Assembly (NCBI GenBank): GCA_943328865.2 | Contig: CALQBR020000069.1 | Location: 1-6,983, forward strand | DNA: 6,983 nt | Direction of reading: 5' to 3' | DNA from: Sphingobacterium thalpophilum | GTDB taxonomy: Bacteria; Bacteroidota; Bacteroidia; Flavobacteriales; Flavobacteriaceae | Shown here: one piece after another, positions 5,995 to 6,983 of the stretch | How the letters are laid out: each line of letters begins with the position of its first letter | Numbering within the stretch: position 1 is the stretch's first letter | Notes under the pieces: model-generated | Told to the model about the DNA's origin: nothing | The model's database searches: none | The model's input: the letters and a program-made list of their open reading frames with translations, nothing else | Program-made: the position numbers and the translations under genes

Positions 5995-6476
5995 TTTTTA
6001 GCAACTTGGCGAGTCCAGATATCGGTCCGACCAATTATTGAAACACCAATATACCCTCTTACTTCTAAAGAGTTAGGACTTATCATTTTTATGGTACAAG
6101 AATAGGTGTTTCCACTTTTTGGATCATAAATATTACCGTCTTCCCATAGGTTTTTAGATGTTTGGCTAAACCCCCATATATTTATTAAACCAAGTACAGG
6201 TCTGTTTTTGAATGATTCGGTTGGATTGTTTTTATCTAATTTTGGTTTCATTGTTTCAGGGTCATTTGGTTCTTTTAACCATACAATTTTGCCTTGGTAT
6301 TTATCTCCATTTTTATAAATGCGCACTACCGCATTTCCTTCTCCTGTTTTCCAAACACCTATAATAGTATTTGGATCTTCAGCTGGTAAGCCCATTGATG
6401 TATTTCCAAAAAGTAGTGCGAAACCTGTAAGTATTGTAAATAACGATTTTTTTAGAGTGATAAATGTAGATTTCAT
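5991..6476 (-). CDS. DUF2147 secreted protein
   Basis: A 161-residue protein from the ATG at 6476-6474. A longer frame reaches a TTG at 6518, but that codon lies inside the promoter -7 element, and the shorter start gives a normal signal peptide (about 1-30: lysines near FITLKKSLF, then a hydrophobic TILTGFALLFG). The mature part is a full DUF2147 domain: IIGVWKTGEGNAVVRIYKNG (38-57), KYQGKIVWLKEPNDP (59-73), NRPVLGLINIWGF (91-103), LWEDGNIYDPKSGNTYSC (110-127) and SLEVRGYIGVSIIGRTDIW (136-154). DUF2147 proteins are small periplasmic or secreted beta-rich, lipocalin-like proteins of unknown role, common in Bacteroidota and Proteobacteria. It is convergent with the barrel gene, and its stop codon overlaps that gene's stop. 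Confidence 0.9.
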   Translation of the reverse strand: MKSTFITLKKSLFTILTGFALLFGNTSMGLPAEDPNTIIGVWKTGEGNAVVRIYKNGDKYQGKIVWLKEPNDPETMKPKLDKNNPTESFKNRPVLGLINIWGFSQTSKNLWEDGNIYDPKSGNTYSCTIKMISPNSLEVRGYIGVSIIGRTDIWTRQVAKN

Positions 6477-6515
6477 AATATTAAAAATTAGATTATTGGG
6501 TTGGAATTTCTTTAT

Positions 6516-6523
6516 CAAATATA
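6516..6523 (-). promoter_or_regulatory. Bacteroidota -7 promoter element of the DUF2147 gene
   Basis: On the minus strand TATATTTG matches TAnnTTTG exactly and lies 39 bases before the ATG at 6476. A -33 element is not clear. It shows that DUF2147 can be transcribed separately from the membrane-protein gene upstream, and it rules against the TTG at 6518 as start. Confidence 0.6.
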
Positions 6524-6662
6524 AATAAAAATTATTTTAATGCGTTTATTTTATTTTTAGTATAATGAATAAGTAATTGTTCTTTAGTGCTGATGCTATA
6601 TCTACACGCTCTGGATTTTACAAAACTCTTGTTAATATTAGCGGTTTTGTCTGTTGGGTTGT

Positions 6663-6983
6663 TTACATTTTGTTTGTCTTTTCGTTAGGTGTTTTGTTTG
6701 ATTTGATTAGTGGTCTGCCTTGTAATGCCTGAACGAGTGTCGCCAAAGCTAACAATCCATATATAACAGAAAGTCCAATGGTCAATTTTGTGTTTTTTAA
6801 AACATAGTACGAGAGTATTGGTAAAACGTGTAAGGCGTGCATGCCAATAAAATGTGAAACTCTTAAATCTCCCACCGTTTTACTCCAACTAATGATGAAC
6901 CAATTTGAATTGTCGTTTAATGCGCCAACACTATGGTTTAATCTAGAACCCATCGCAAAACCTTCAAATGAAAATATAACGAA
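6663..6983 (-). CDS. Small integral membrane protein, C-terminal part
   Basis: The frame is open to the right edge of the window, so the true start is outside; 106 codons are visible. The first visible residues (FVIFSFEGFAMGSRLNHSVG) run without a break into the Met at 6953, which is therefore probably internal. A polar loop with SNWFIISWSKTVGDLRVSHF follows, then a hydrophobic helix with GMHALHVLPILSYYVL, a second helix (LTIGLSVIYGLLALATLVQA) and a short lysine-rich tail. The GDLR..HF.GMHAL..LP pattern with clustered histidines recurs, as I recall, in an uncharacterised bacterial membrane-protein family; no function is assigned. It lies 186 bases upstream of DUF2147 in the same direction, with a separate promoter for the latter, so an operon is not implied. 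Confidence 0.7.
   Translation of the reverse strand, partial: FVIFSFEGFAMGSRLNHSVGALNDNSNWFIISWSKTVGDLRVSHFIGMHALHVLPILSYYVLKNTKLTIGLSVIYGLLALATLVQALQGRPLIKSNKTPNEKTNKM

Noticed and set aside
6477..6518. Longer start for the DUF2147 gene (TTG at 6518, 175 residues)
   Set aside because: The TTG overlaps the TATATTTG promoter element, and the extra 14 residues would push the signal peptide inward; the ATG at 6476 gives a normal one.
6620..6650. Possible hairpin ACAAAAC-N17-GTTTTGT after the last membrane gene
   Set aside because: Short 7-bp AT-rich stem, long loop and no T-tract on either side; too weak for a terminator.
6663..6953. Complete 96-residue protein starting at the Met at 6953
   Set aside because: The frame stays open to the window edge with membrane-protein-like residues before the Met, so the start is most likely outside the window.

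Overview
The window reads as chromosomal DNA of a member of the Bacteroidota, most likely a Flavobacterium or close relative. The base composition is AT-rich. Start regions lack strong Shine-Dalgarno sequences. Several genes are preceded by the Bacteroidota -7 element TAnnTTTG. The protein families present (DUF2805/TIGR03643, DUF6268-like barrel, a YceI-like secreted protein, DUF2147) are typical of that group. No mobile element, CRISPR array, tRNA or rRNA was seen.

Layout. Bases 1-191 hold the start of a YceI-like secreted protein on the minus strand, cut by the window edge. Bases 192-890 look empty but appear to hold two decayed genes: a minus-strand relic of a small secreted protein (255-474) and a plus-strand relic of a small OB-fold (tRNA_anti-like) protein (565-832). 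A strong intrinsic terminator at 831-867 closes the minus-strand operon that follows.

Bases 892-4507 are one tightly packed minus-strand operon. In transcription order it encodes a TetR-type regulator, an ABC1/AarF/UbiB-type kinase, DUF2805 (TIGR03643), a short-chain dehydrogenase relative and GTP cyclohydrolase I (FolE). Regulator and kinase overlap by ATGA. The kinase and DUF2805 share a reading frame, separated only by a TAA stop, one CTA codon and a TTG start. A 16-bp perfect palindrome upstream of the regulator is a candidate operator. From memory of the families, DUF2805, this SDR type and FolE often sit near photolyase/cryptochrome genes in Bacteroidota. Here no photolyase is present, and the SDR lacks the usual catalytic tyrosine.

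Bases 4508-4974 are a long AT-rich divergent spacer with a good -7 element just before a plus-strand outer-membrane beta-barrel gene of the DUF6268 type (4975-5994). That gene runs tail to tail, with a 4-bp overlap, into a secreted DUF2147 protein on the minus strand (5991-6476), which has its own -7 element. The window ends inside a minus-strand gene for a small integral membrane protein (6663 to the edge).

The most system-like part is the five-gene operon: a regulator, an atypical kinase, a small basic protein of unknown function, an SDR-fold protein that may not be a classical dehydrogenase, and the first enzyme of pterin synthesis. Its joint function is inferred, not shown. The rest looks like ordinary envelope and periplasmic genes plus two decayed genes.
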